DNA from: an uncultured Eubacteriales bacterium
GTDB lineage: Bacteria; Bacillota; Clostridia; Monoglobales; Monoglobaceae
Assembly: GCA_948468535.1 (NCBI GenBank)
Contig: CAOKIL010000004.1
Span: forward strand, 1-55,328
Direction of reading: 5' to 3'
DNA length: 55,328 bases
This document shows, one piece after another, positions 43,975-51,848 of the stretch (positions are counted from its first letter, which is position 1; every line of letters begins with the position of its first letter). Made by a program: the position numbers and the translations under genes. The notes under the pieces were generated by a model. It saw nothing but the letters and a program-made list of their open reading frames with translations, ran no database searches and was not told the DNA's origin.

Positions 43975-44535
43975 TTAGTATCTGTTTCCGTATTTTAATT
44001 TTGCTTCATTTGTGTATTTTTGGACAAATTCAGTTTTTGCATTTGTATAGTCATCTCTGTTATGTTCAAATTTTTTCCACAGCGATAACTTCATTTTTTG
44101 GTATTCACAAGCAACATTCGGATGTTCAATAATGTAATCTCGGAAGTACAATTCATCATTGTCTCCAATGTATCTTAAATGTAAATGAAATACTTTCTCA
44201 GAAAATCCATTTTTTGTATATCCTTTATTAAAAGAAAGTCTATCTGCACTTTGACTCATACAGGTGTAGCCATTTTTTATTAGTAAATCTTTTGTAACCG
44301 TCAAATCGCATTCTTTTGGAACTTCCATAAGAATATCAACAATTGGTTTTGCCAATATAGAGCTTACTGCTGTACTACCTATATGGTTTATTCTGAAAGA
44401 TTGGGGAATGGCTTTCTCCAAAGCAGCTTTTTCATTATCATACCAATTTTTCCAACTGTCTTGATGTTCTGTTAAAAATATAGGAAATAACTGCCACAGT
44501 TCTTCTAAACTCATTTTTGATAGTTTTTTACCCAT
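43975..44535 (-). CDS. GrpB-family (UPF0157) nucleotidyltransferase-like protein
   Basis: About 186 residues with the family motif FRINHIGSTAVSSILAKPIVDILMEV, which resembles the nucleotidyltransferase GS...D.D core, and a C-terminal WKKFEHNRDDYTNAKTEFVQ. The family is often carried on accessory elements; biochemical role not settled. The start at 44535 follows GAGGTG; a start at 44547 is possible. First gene of the cassette behind leader copy 0. Confidence 0.85.
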   Translation of the reverse strand: MGKKLSKMSLEELWQLFPIFLTEHQDSWKNWYDNEKAALEKAIPQSFRINHIGSTAVSSILAKPIVDILMEVPKECDLTVTKDLLIKNGYTCMSQSADRLSFNKGYTKNGFSEKVFHLHLRYIGDNDELYFRDYIIEHPNVACEYQKMKLSLWKKFEHNRDDYTNAKTEFVQKYTNEAKLKYGNRY

Positions 44536-44549
44536 TGCACACCTCATCA

Positions 44550-44632
44550 ATTCCGATTTGTCTATTATATAATCATACCACAACTATCGTCAAAATTCAA
44601 TTATTAATAATACAAAAATGGGTGTTTAGGAC
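44550..44632 (-). repeat. Cassette leader repeat, copy 0 (promoter plus partial palindrome)
   Basis: Shares with copies at 46513-46594 and 51186-51267 a ~50-bp block containing a minus-strand promoter (TTGAAT 44600-44595, 17 bp, TATGAT 44577-44572) and the AATCGGAAT end just before the gene. Beyond it is AAAAATGGGTGTTTAGGAC (44614-44632), matching the palindrome arm of the other copies at 17 of 19 positions. Only a short inverted repeat (ATGGGTGTT/AACACCCAT, to 44652) remains instead of the full palindrome. Confidence 0.75.
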
Positions 44633-44665
44633 TTTCATCTTATAACACCCATAATTACCATTACC

Positions 44666-44685
44666 ACATGATGCTAGCACCATGT
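44666..44685. repeat. Imperfect palindrome
   Basis: ACATGATGCTAGCACCATGT is palindromic except for one A/C pair, lies 46 bp after the 2H phosphoesterase stop, and has no U-tract. It could be a binding site; unexplained. Confidence 0.3.
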
Positions 44686-44731
44686 CATTATATAATTAAA
44701 AAAAATCAGTTTCCTATTCATACTGGATTTC

Positions 44732-45268
44732 TCAATTCAAATCTATCGTAAAAATCTCCTCTACCGGAAAAGTTATTTTAACCAATCCTATTGCAGTAAA
44801 TTCGCCACTCATCTTTTTAAATTCGCGCAATAATAAATCACTTGCCTTAAAAAAAGCCTCATTGTCATCCTCGCTAGTAAGTGCTATCGTACAATGCGGC
44901 ACCCATCGATTCGGACAATACCACTCCCAACCATTTATATCAAAATCTCCTAAGCACTCATGTAACTCTCGCTGGAATTGATACATACTGTTATTCATTA
45001 CGGGCGATACAAAAATTGTCTTCGTATCATTAAACATTCCAACAGAGCCAATATAGGCAGGCATAGTTTTATGGTTTTGCGCAAAGACCTTTAACTGTTC
45101 TATACACTGAGATTCATCTACATCATTAAAACAAGCTAATGTAAGATGTGGTCTTGTTTTCCATTCCAAAAACTTTGTGCTGATTTTTTCATCAGCAATT
45201 CTTTTGGTTAAATTAAAAAGTTTCTTTTCTGTTTCTTTGTCATAATATAATTCTATTGCATACTGCAT
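44732..45268 (-). CDS. 2H phosphoesterase (2'-5' RNA ligase-like)
   Basis: About 178 residues with the two diagnostic HxT/S motifs: RPHLTLACF near 45 and WVPHCTIAL near 124. The 2H superfamily hydrolyses or forms 2',3'-cyclic phosphodiesters of RNA or nucleotides; the cell substrate is unknown. The ATG at 45268 has AAGGATG upstream and is preferred to 45286. In the accessory array. Confidence 0.87.
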   Translation of the reverse strand: MQYAIELYYDKETEKKLFNLTKRIADEKISTKFLEWKTRPHLTLACFNDVDESQCIEQLKVFAQNHKTMPAYIGSVGMFNDTKTIFVSPVMNNSMYQFQRELHECLGDFDINGWEWYCPNRWVPHCTIALTSEDDNEAFFKASDLLLREFKKMSGEFTAIGLVKITFPVEEIFTIDLN

Positions 45269-45280
45269 AATAACATCCTT

Positions 45281-45295
45281 CATCATTCCCGCTCG
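45281..45295. repeat. Possible attachment-site-like repeat, left copy
   Basis: CATCATTCCCGCTCG matches CATCATTCCCACTCG at 46931-46945 in 14 of 15 positions, in direct orientation. It overlaps the extended start of the 2H gene. With the TAGTATC pairs inside (45396-45415 and 46855-46874) it could mark the ends of a small integrated element. A short match like this can also arise by chance. Confidence 0.3.
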
Positions 45296-45395
45296 GCAAA
45301 GTTTTCTTAATACTAAAATATTTGTTTAGCGTTTCATAGATTTTAGCGTATATTTTATACCTAATATCCATATTATTTTACTCTATTCAGTTTCT

Positions 45396-45415
45396 TAGTA
45401 TCAAAATAGTATCAC
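45396..45415. repeat. TAGTATC double repeat, left copy
   Basis: TAGTATC-N4-TAGTATCAC, also found at 46855-46874 in the same orientation. Repeated heptamers near element ends can be recombinase arm sites; here this is inference. Confidence 0.4.
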
Positions 45416-45492
45416 ATAAAATCAATACATAATATAATCTTTTGACATTATCTATAATACCATATATTCTATCAAAATACAAGGTTTGTATA

Positions 45493-45954
45493 TCATAAAT
45501 ACAGCTCCATTTCATTTTCTTTTTTGATAAATCCTCGTTCTGTATATAATTTCTTCCATTACTCACTACTATTGAGCCATAACCTTTTTATGTTATTTTT
45601 TTGACTATACTTAATAATATTATCTAAAATTTGATTTGCAAAACCACACTTTCTAAATTGCGGAGAAGTATATATGTTTAATATATAGCCCTCTAATCCA
45701 CTTAAATTTTCTTTATACGGAATACGAGTAAATAGACATAAAGAACCTATGGCAACAAGTTTTTCTTTTTGGAATATCCCCCAGCAAATTAAATCTTTAT
45801 TTATATGCGACAAATAGTATTGCTTGGTTGCTGATTTCAATTCGTAAATATCCTCGTATTTACTGACTTCACCTAATTCCTCAAACAGCTCTATTCTTAA
45901 ACGCCAAACATCATCTGCCGATTTCTCATCTAATCTTAAAATATCACTTCCCAT
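45493..45954 (-). pseudogene. GNAT acetyltransferase broken by a stop codon
   Basis: Starts MGSDILRLDEKSADDVWRL and runs through the acetyl-CoA motif TSPQFRKCGFANQILDNII to LWLNSSE, where TAA (45561-45559) interrupts the frame. The next 21 codons stay in frame and give the expected GNAT end (KLYTERGFIKKENEMELYL), finishing with TGA at 45495-45493. A single nonsense change has therefore removed the last strand and helix. It is the second gene of cassette A. Confidence 0.85.
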
Positions 45955-45987
45955 AACGTGAACACCTCTCACTCAATTTGGAATTTG

Positions 45988-46497
45988 TTAATGCTGTATG
46001 ACATAACGATAATGTGGCATATCTATACCCCGATAATGCTTTGTCCAAATATCTGTTATTGTCATACCATTTCTAATAGCTAAATTTTGAGAGGCAATAT
46101 TCGTATCTCTAATGATAGAGCATACTTCATCTGCCTTTAATATTTCAAAAGCATATTTTTTACAAGCCTTTGCTGCTTCTATTGCATAACCTTTATGCCA
46201 ATATAACCTGTTGAAAAGATAACCTATTTCAAGCACTTCTATTTCTTTCCATGGTTGCATTGTAAGTCCGCACTGACCTATCATTTCATCGGTTTCTTTT
46301 AAAATTACTGCCCATAAACCAAAATTCCATTTTTGATAACGGAAAATCTGTTTATCAAGCCACTCTTGTACTTCATTATCGCTGAATGCTCCCTCATATG
46401 CATACATTGTATATTCATCTTGTAAGATTTTGCACAAAGAATTAAAATCTGCTTGATTCATCTCTCTCATATACAATCGTTCCGTTTCAAGTATCAT
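45988..46497 (-). CDS. GNAT N-acetyltransferase (RimJ/RimL type)
   Basis: About 169 residues: MILETERLYMREMNQADF at the start, acetyl-CoA motif NRLYWHKGYAIEAAKACKKY, and NLAIRNGMTITD. It resembles ribosomal-protein or small-molecule acetyltransferases. GGGGG lies before the ATG at 46497. First gene of cassette A, directly behind leader copy A; its stop codon lies in the junction repeat TAACAAATTCCAA (45978-45990). Confidence 0.87.
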   Translation of the reverse strand: MILETERLYMREMNQADFNSLCKILQDEYTMYAYEGAFSDNEVQEWLDKQIFRYQKWNFGLWAVILKETDEMIGQCGLTMQPWKEIEVLEIGYLFNRLYWHKGYAIEAAKACKKYAFEILKADEVCSIIRDTNIASQNLAIRNGMTITDIWTKHYRGIDMPHYRYVIQH

Positions 46498-46512
46498 ATT
46501 TACCCCCAATAA

Positions 46513-46770
46513 ATTCCGAATTGTCTACTATATAATCATACCACAAATACAGGCAAAATTCATTATTATGAAATAAAAAATGAGCATTTAGGACTTGATT
46601 TTGAAGAATATCCGCATAAGCTATATTACCTTGTTCAATTATGAATTTGAACATATAGCTTTTATGCGATTTTCATTGTCCTAAACGCCCATTTTTATAT
46701 TAAGATTTATAATGCCTTCTCTTTTATATACAATCGTTGAATATACGATTTCCTCCGCCTGTGCATTTAT
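46513..46770 (-). repeat. Cassette leader repeat, copy A (promoter, palindrome, tnpV end)
   Basis: Homologous along ~260 bp to 51186-51440. From gene to distal end: promoter block (ATGAAT 46563-46558, 17 bp, TATGAT 46540-46535); a 121-bp palindrome with 19-bp arms AAAAATGAGCATTTAGGAC (46576-46594) and GTCCTAAACGCCCATTTTT (46678-46696), with nested CCGCATA/TATGCG and TGTTCAA/TTGAACA; then the 3' end of a tnpV gene. Arm mismatches against copy B show that the copies have diverged. Confidence 0.85.
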
Positions 46771-46772
46771 AA
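46697..46772 (-). pseudogene. tnpV 3'-end fragment
   Basis: Translates as NAQAEEIVYSTIVYKREGI, against KAQTEEIVYSTIVYKRKTL at the end of the complete tnpV at 51377-51757. Only about 22 codons remain; everything upstream has been replaced by the sequence holding the 46784-46819 terminator. Confidence 0.8.
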
Positions 46773-46783
46773 AAAAACGAAAA

Positions 46784-46822
46784 AATACCACTGAAAACGG
46801 TAAAGTTTTCAGTGGTATTTCT
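46784..46822. terminator. Strong hairpin terminator
   Basis: Perfect 15-bp stem AATACCACTGAAAAC/GTTTTCAGTGGTATT with loop GGTAAA. T-rich on both strands, so orientation is undecided; it would insulate cassette A from the DUF6414 operon. Confidence 0.85.
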
Positions 46823-46854
46823 ATATAGTCAGTATTATCGGCTCATAATACAAA

Positions 46855-46945
46855 TAGTATCATTTTAGTATCACAAGCTGTTTTCAACCCTTAAAAAGTC
46901 AGTGTTTATGCGACTTTCAAGGTTTTATGACATCATTCCCACTCG
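46855..46945. other. Possible recombination scar (TAGTATC repeats and guaA-end-like site)
   Basis: TAGTATC-N4-TAGTATCAC (46855-46874) is followed by CATCATTCCCACTCG (46931-46945). On the minus strand the latter reads GTCGAGTGGGAATGA, i.e. codons VEWE and a stop, like the 3' end of guaA, a known integration site of genomic islands. No guaA gene body and no intact integrase are present. The rest of 46,820-47,068 holds nothing else I can support. Confidence 0.35.
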
Positions 46946-47068
46946 ACTTCTGATAAATCAACCTTAAACAATTTTGTATGAGTGATTTATCACGGAGTAT
47001 TTACATTTCTTGTATTATTCATTTATTTTTCACTATCTAATTTTTCGTTGCCATATTGTTGCCACAAA

Positions 47069-47884
47069 TTATTGATATACTGCGATAGGGATTATCACCA
47101 TGGCTGGCCCCTTTATAACATCTCGCATAATATCAGGATTATCCATATTTTTAGGCATTTTCCTGCGTTGTTTTCGGTTAAGCGGCATACTTTTTATGTC
47201 ATCAAAAAGCTCATCAAGTTTGACACTACTGCCTTTAGGAATTTTCCGTAGAATTTTACACAAAACATATGCTTGGCCTACAAAGTTATCTTGTTCACAT
47301 CTAAAATAACTTTCATCTAAATAGGCAATTAGAGGGTACTTTCCATCATTGAATTCAAACACACATGAAATTTCTTTTTTTGAGCTTAACTTTCCAAGAG
47401 AGGAAAAGCCGTTTATTGCTTCAGTAGCTTCTTCATCAAGAATTTTTTGGTCAGTAATTCCTTGAATTACAGCAGCTAAGTCGGCAACTTTTTTCACACT
47501 ATCCGTGAGTTCCTTTGTTTTTGAAAATCGTGATGTTGTAAGAACTTCAATAAAATCGTCTCTATCCAATTCTTCATAAATTTCTTCTGTTAGAAACTCG
47601 TAATATTTTAACGATTCATCTTCACTTTCCGATTGCAAATATTTATATATTTTATCAAACTTTGCGGCATCGCTAATTTTTACTGAACGCTTTATTTCTT
47701 TAGAAGTTTTTCCGCTGTGTGAACCTTCTCTAGATACAATTTTCACACCAAGACTACCTTTAGCTGTATTTTCACTGCTGTTAGTAATCGCCTGTGCTTC
47801 TTCATAATATGTATATCCATCAATAGCAGAAATATAGTCTTCCACTATTTTTGTGTTTAGATAAAGGAAATTCCGCAATTTCAT
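47069..47884 (-). CDS. DUF6414-family protein
   Basis: 271 residues starting KLRNFLYLNTKIVEDYISAIDGYTY, the characteristic DUF6414-type start. The middle is helical (about 70-150) and the C-terminal third is beta-rich (VFEFNDGKYPLIAYLDESYF), ending in a basic stretch NRKQRRK and a hydrophobic tail. The family occurs in accessory and defence-associated contexts without assigned function. It lies 27 bp downstream of a nuclease-like gene on the same strand, so the two are probably one operon. Confidence 0.65.
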   Translation of the reverse strand: MKLRNFLYLNTKIVEDYISAIDGYTYYEEAQAITNSSENTAKGSLGVKIVSREGSHSGKTSKEIKRSVKISDAAKFDKIYKYLQSESEDESLKYYEFLTEEIYEELDRDDFIEVLTTSRFSKTKELTDSVKKVADLAAVIQGITDQKILDEEATEAINGFSSLGKLSSKKEISCVFEFNDGKYPLIAYLDESYFRCEQDNFVGQAYVLCKILRKIPKGSSVKLDELFDDIKSMPLNRKQRRKMPKNMDNPDIMRDVIKGPAMVIIPIAVYQ

Positions 47885-47911
47885 TAATTACACCTCGTAT
47901 AACCTAATATT

Positions 47912-48397
47912 TTAATCCTTTTTATAAATTACTTTCCCAGCTTCAATCAAAGCATTTGTAACCTGCAAATTATACGCACCAATTCTTGAGTGCCAGTGTT
48001 TATGTTTAAAAAAAGCTTCCCAATCGAGTTCTAAAATAAGTTCAGGTTGATACTTTTTGTCAAGTTTAATTATTACTACATATTCAAATAGCGGTTTAAA
48101 GGAACTGATATCTGCATCTTTTTCTATACCGTAAAAGGCTCCCGTTGTATTTGTAGTAATGCATTTGATTGAATACCTTTCGCCATTAACACTAATAGCA
48201 TCTATATTCTTAGTTGATGGTGGGGCAAATTGCAATTTGGGCAAACCTTTTGTTTTAGTATAATAATCGACAACAATGTATTCGCCCAAATCACCAGTAA
48301 CGTTTTTGGAACGAATCAGCTTATCTTCACGCATTTTGTTCAGCAATTCGCCATAAATTTGTATTAATTCCATATCTGAATATTTTGAAAAATCCAT
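47912..48397 (-). CDS. Probable PD-(D/E)XK nuclease-fold protein
   Basis: 161 residues. The order GDLGEYIVVDYY (helix with Glu), KNIDAISVNGERYSIKCIT (Asp, then a beta-strand with SIK in the place of the usual E/QxK) fits a restriction-endonuclease-like core as found in DUF6998-type proteins; the C-terminal half has FEYVVIIKLDKKYQPELILELDW. The catalytic Glu/Gln of the third motif appears replaced by Ser, so activity is uncertain. First gene of the pair with the DUF6414 gene. Confidence 0.5.
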   Translation of the reverse strand: MDFSKYSDMELIQIYGELLNKMREDKLIRSKNVTGDLGEYIVVDYYTKTKGLPKLQFAPPSTKNIDAISVNGERYSIKCITTNTTGAFYGIEKDADISSFKPLFEYVVIIKLDKKYQPELILELDWEAFFKHKHWHSRIGAYNLQVTNALIEAGKVIYKKD

Positions 48398-48535
48398 TAA
48401 CTCTAATCCTTTATTATTTATTTTGCAAATCCTCTATATTCATTATAATATCATAAAATTTGACAAAAATCAATGTATTAACAAGCTATATAAAAGAAGA
48501 TATGCAACTGCATATCTTCCTTATAAAATTTTGTA

Positions 48536-49348
48536 TTATTCCTCTAAACCATCATAACTCATAGTTCTAAATACTTGGCAATATTTCCCAAATCCGTCTT
48601 GCCCGATAACATACATATTCGGCATATAGCTCATTCTTGCTTTTGAATATACAATTCTTTCCAATCCATTATCAACAGCAGTATGATTGCTTAATGCCAC
48701 ATTGACTTGTTTTTCATCAGCTTTTTCAAGAAAATAATCCAATGATTTAAGATATTGTATTACACCGTGCTTTGTTCTCGGCGGTGTTGTTCCGCCCCAA
48801 AGTCCCGCCATATATGCTTTGCCGTTTTCCGTAACAGGAAATATATAGCTCAATCCGCCCGGAGTATGTCCCGGTGTACCGTAAGCATATATTGTTTTAT
48901 CGCCTAATGTTATGGTATCGCCATCTTTAATATAATTTGTTATATCATAATCTTTCCAAGTTTCAGGACGGTCAGGCTTTGTGTGGTGTTCTAACCAAAA
49001 AATATCGTCTGTTTCGGATAAATAGGTATTAACACCATATTCCTCAACAAACCACTTTCCGCAGCCTGTATGGTCGGTATGCCCATGTGTTAAAACTAAT
49101 TTTTTTATTGTATCAGCATTCCAGCCAATATCTTTGATTGCGTTTATTATGGCGTCAAATGCCTGCTTTGACGGCCATATAGCGTCTATCACAATCAATC
49201 CATCAGTAGTCTTTAATACAAAACAGTTTGTTTCTTTTTGAGCTATGATAAGCAAATCATCAAATATTTGTGCGTGGATAAACCACGACATATCTTCCAT
49301 ATTTTTAATTGTTTCTTTTGTTACGATTGGCTTATTTAACCTATTCAT
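48536..49348 (-). CDS. Metallo-beta-lactamase fold hydrolase
   Basis: 270 residues with the metal-binding signature LVLTHGHTDHTGCGKWF near 90, an Asp/His ligand region TPGHTPGGLSY and NHTAVDNG. A general MBL-fold hydrolase, not a classical beta-lactamase by eye. GAGGAGG precedes the ATG. Part of the accessory array; substrate unknown. Confidence 0.9.
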   Translation of the reverse strand: MNRLNKPIVTKETIKNMEDMSWFIHAQIFDDLLIIAQKETNCFVLKTTDGLIVIDAIWPSKQAFDAIINAIKDIGWNADTIKKLVLTHGHTDHTGCGKWFVEEYGVNTYLSETDDIFWLEHHTKPDRPETWKDYDITNYIKDGDTITLGDKTIYAYGTPGHTPGGLSYIFPVTENGKAYMAGLWGGTTPPRTKHGVIQYLKSLDYFLEKADEKQVNVALSNHTAVDNGLERIVYSKARMSYMPNMYVIGQDGFGKYCQVFRTMSYDGLEE

Positions 49349-49451
49349 TTATATCCTCCTCTGCACAATAAATTTATTTTTGCACAGAGGATAAACGGTT
49401 CTTTGGGTGTATGCGTAACATCATTTTCACGTTTTCACCTGCTTTCTATAT

Positions 49452-49885
49452 TTATTTTTCATATTGCATAGGTGTGTATCTTATACCGTTTTTTAATTGT
49501 TCCATATCCGTATCAATAAACCCCAACTTATGATAGATAGGTACAGCGTATGGAGAGGAATTGACCGTAATTATATTGTGAGGACTGCTGTTTTTAACAT
49601 ATTCCCATAGTTTCCGACCAATCCCCAGTCCTTGAAATTGTTCCTTTACAAAAAAGCAACAGATATGCTTTCTGTCATTTCTCGTGGCAATAACTCCTTT
49701 CAGCTCACCATTTTCATGCGCACCAAAAAATTCTATTTCTGACAGAATGTCTTTGTTATAAATAAACTCCTGAAACGATTTAACTCCATCAGGTGAATAA
49801 TCGGGAGCTTCAAATTTCAAAAATGTTTCCCATATCAGTTTTATGGCTTTATCAATTTTGAAACGTTAATTTTTTGTATTTTCAT
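49452..49885 (-). pseudogene. GNAT acetyltransferase with N-terminal frameshift
   Basis: A well-placed ATG at 49885 (after AAGGTG) starts MKIQKINVSK, then a one-base loss near 49850-49862 breaks the frame. The remaining frame IDKAIKLIWETFLKFEAPDY continues into a full GNAT body with QFQGLGIGRKLWEYV and VPIYHKLGFIDT, ending at 49452. A shorter product from a TTG at 49820 would lack the first strand, so I treat it as disrupted, though partial activity cannot be excluded. Confidence 0.75.
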
Positions 49886-49941
49886 ACCGTAAACACCTTG
49901 TTTCTTATCTGCTTGAAAAATTTTAGTATAAATTATTTACC

Positions 49942-50709
49942 TTATAATTCTTCTATTAGTTTAATAGCGGTTAAAATCATATTTGAACGCACACTCTCTT
50001 GCATATTCCAATTTCGAGAATCCCATACCTCTCCGCTTACATCATCGCCTGCATAAAGCAGCTGCGCTAAAGGAATATCATAATATTTAGACACAGCAAA
50101 AAATGCTGCCGCTTCCATTTCAACCGTTATGCAGCCTTCGCTTCTTCTCAACTCGACCATATCAGGTGTTTCTCTGTAAATAGCGTCTGATGTCCATGTT
50201 TTTCCTGTTGTAAATGGAATACCCATTTGTTTTAAACACGAAACAACAGTCTCAACTGTTTCTTTATGACATTCCACTTCATGTGACGGTTCTAAATAGT
50301 GGTACGATGTACCTTCATCTCTTACAGCCGCAACAGGAACGATAATTTCTCCTACTTTAGAATCTTTTTTTATCGAACCTGCACCACCGCATATTATAAA
50401 TTTTTTACATCCCATAGCATGCAGTTCTTCAAGCGTTACCGCCGCACCGGGCGCACCGCAAAATGCCATTGTAATGCAAATTCTTTCTGACGGTGTATAA
50501 TACTCATAGATAGGAATGTCTAAAACTTCAGAATGGAGATACCCGATTACGGAAAGCTTTTTATCTTCTACAAACTGATTAAGTTCTTTCCCCAAAAATG
50601 TAATGACGCATTTTTCGGGAAGTGTTTTTGCCAAAAAATCAGCGGCATTTATAATGGGTTTTCGACTTGTGTCATGCTCACAAACAGGATATTTATTCTT
50701 GATTATCAT
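49942..50709 (-). CDS. Nucleoside phosphorylase
   Basis: 255 residues with the phosphorylase family 1 motifs: KKFIICGGAGSIKKDSKVGEIIVP near 103 and VEMEAAAFFAVSKYYDIPLAQLLYAGDD near 195. It splits nucleosides with phosphate to base and ribose-1-phosphate; uridine-phosphorylase-like rather than PNP by pattern, but specificity is not decidable. GGAGGG precedes the ATG. Second gene of cassette B; an ACAACTTCCAAGTT element lies just upstream. Confidence 0.87.
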   Translation of the reverse strand: MIIKNKYPVCEHDTSRKPIINAADFLAKTLPEKCVITFLGKELNQFVEDKKLSVIGYLHSEVLDIPIYEYYTPSERICITMAFCGAPGAAVTLEELHAMGCKKFIICGGAGSIKKDSKVGEIIVPVAAVRDEGTSYHYLEPSHEVECHKETVETVVSCLKQMGIPFTTGKTWTSDAIYRETPDMVELRRSEGCITVEMEAAAFFAVSKYYDIPLAQLLYAGDDVSGEVWDSRNWNMQESVRSNMILTAIKLIEEL

Positions 50710-50757
50710 TTCTTATCCCTCCATAAAACTTGGAAGTTGTATTATTTAATAGCAATT

Positions 50758-51171
50758 TTATTTTCTATTTGGCTTTCTTTTAATTCTCAACAATCTAATA
50801 AAATCATTAAACAAAGAAGTATCTACTGGCTCAAACATTATCCATTTCCCATCGTGGTAAGTTTGAGCTTCGTCATATATTTCTTGAACCTCCTTTGAGT
50901 AATTTTCTCTATCTGTTTCAAATTTTAACCGTTCGTCTTTCCCTAAGATAATCATAAAACCCACACAGTTTTCTCTTACATATAATGCACATAGCGTTTT
51001 ACCGCCACGATGATATTTATATTTATATTTCCATGCTTTACCGCCTTTATTCCACAAACAATCCATATCATATTCTTCATCAATTAAAGTACATAACTTG
51101 TTCCATACATCATATAGAGATTTTCCAACTAAAGCTGTCATTTCTTCTTCGTTAGGTATCGTATTAAGCAT
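50758..51171 (-). CDS. DUF3788-family protein
   Basis: 137 residues: LVGKSLYDVWNKLCTLIDEEY, WKYKYKYHRGGKTLCALYVRENCVGFMIILGKDE, and a C-terminal YHDGKWIMFEPVD, as in DUF3788 proteins (YdhG-like fold). The ATG at 51171 follows AGGAGGG; the longer frame runs through the promoter and was rejected. First gene of cassette B behind leader copy B. Function unknown. Confidence 0.85.
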   Translation of the reverse strand: MLNTIPNEEEMTALVGKSLYDVWNKLCTLIDEEYDMDCLWNKGGKAWKYKYKYHRGGKTLCALYVRENCVGFMIILGKDERLKFETDRENYSKEVQEIYDEAQTYHDGKWIMFEPVDTSLFNDFIRLLRIKRKPNRK

Positions 51172-51185
51172 AATAACCCTCCTAT

Positions 51186-51440
51186 ATTCCGATTTGCCTA
51201 TAATATAATCATACCACAAATACAGACAAAATTCAATCCGTATACACAAAAAATGGGCATTTAGGACTTGATTTTGAATAATATCCGCATAGCTATATTA
51301 TCTTGTTCAATTCTACATTTGAACATATAGTATTTATGCGGTTTTCAGTGTCCTAAATGCCCATTTTATATTAAGTTTATAATGTTTTTCTCTTATACAC
51401 AATCGTTGAATATACGATTTCCTCTGTCTGTGCTTTTATA
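51186..51440 (-). repeat. Cassette leader repeat, copy B (promoter, palindrome, tnpV end)
   Basis: Promoter TTGAAT (51236-51231), 17 bp, TATGAT (51213-51208). Beyond it a 118-bp palindrome with perfect 18-bp arms AAAATGGGCATTTAGGAC (51250-51267) and GTCCTAAATGCCCATTTT (51350-51367), nested CCGCATA/TATGCGG and TGTTCAA/TTGAACA pairs, then the end of the complete tnpV gene. It is the best preserved of the three copies. Confidence 0.88.
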
Positions 51441-51757
51441 TTATTCATCAGACCAACCCATTTCATTTGGTTAGTGGCTTTTAACTGCTCTGTAACACCC
51501 TGCTTGTCTGCAAGTTCGGCAATCAGCCTATCAACCTCGTTTTTAGCTTTTGTATCAATTTTTTTAAGATATTCAAGCAGTGTTCCGTTTGCAAGCAGTA
51601 AAGAATAAAAAGCATTATGATGTTCCTTAATGAATTTCTTATGTAAGTTGCCATATTTCCCGATATTGTATCGCTTCTGTGGAACAGTTAAATTCGGGAT
51701 ATAATAATCTCCAACTTTAACATACTCAATTCCGTTTTCAACAAATCTCTCTTTCAT
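51377..51757 (-). CDS. TnpV-like transposon-encoded protein
   Basis: 126 residues with the TnpV pattern: GIEYVKVGDYYIPNLTVPQKRYNIGKYGNLHKKFIKEHH near the start, GVTEQLKATNQMKWVGLMNNIK and EEIVYSTIVY at the end. TnpV proteins are carried by clostridial mobile elements; their role is unclear. AGGAGG precedes the ATG. Located between the palindrome of copy B and the truncated Mob gene. Confidence 0.87.
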   Translation of the reverse strand: MKERFVENGIEYVKVGDYYIPNLTVPQKRYNIGKYGNLHKKFIKEHHNAFYSLLLANGTLLEYLKKIDTKAKNEVDRLIAELADKQGVTEQLKATNQMKWVGLMNNIKAQTEEIVYSTIVYKRKTL

Positions 51758-51848
51758 AATCGTGTCCTCCTAAAATTCAATATATTTTCCTAACTACCCA
51801 CACAGGAATGTGGCACATTCCTGTATGAGTAATTATGGAATAGTCTGT

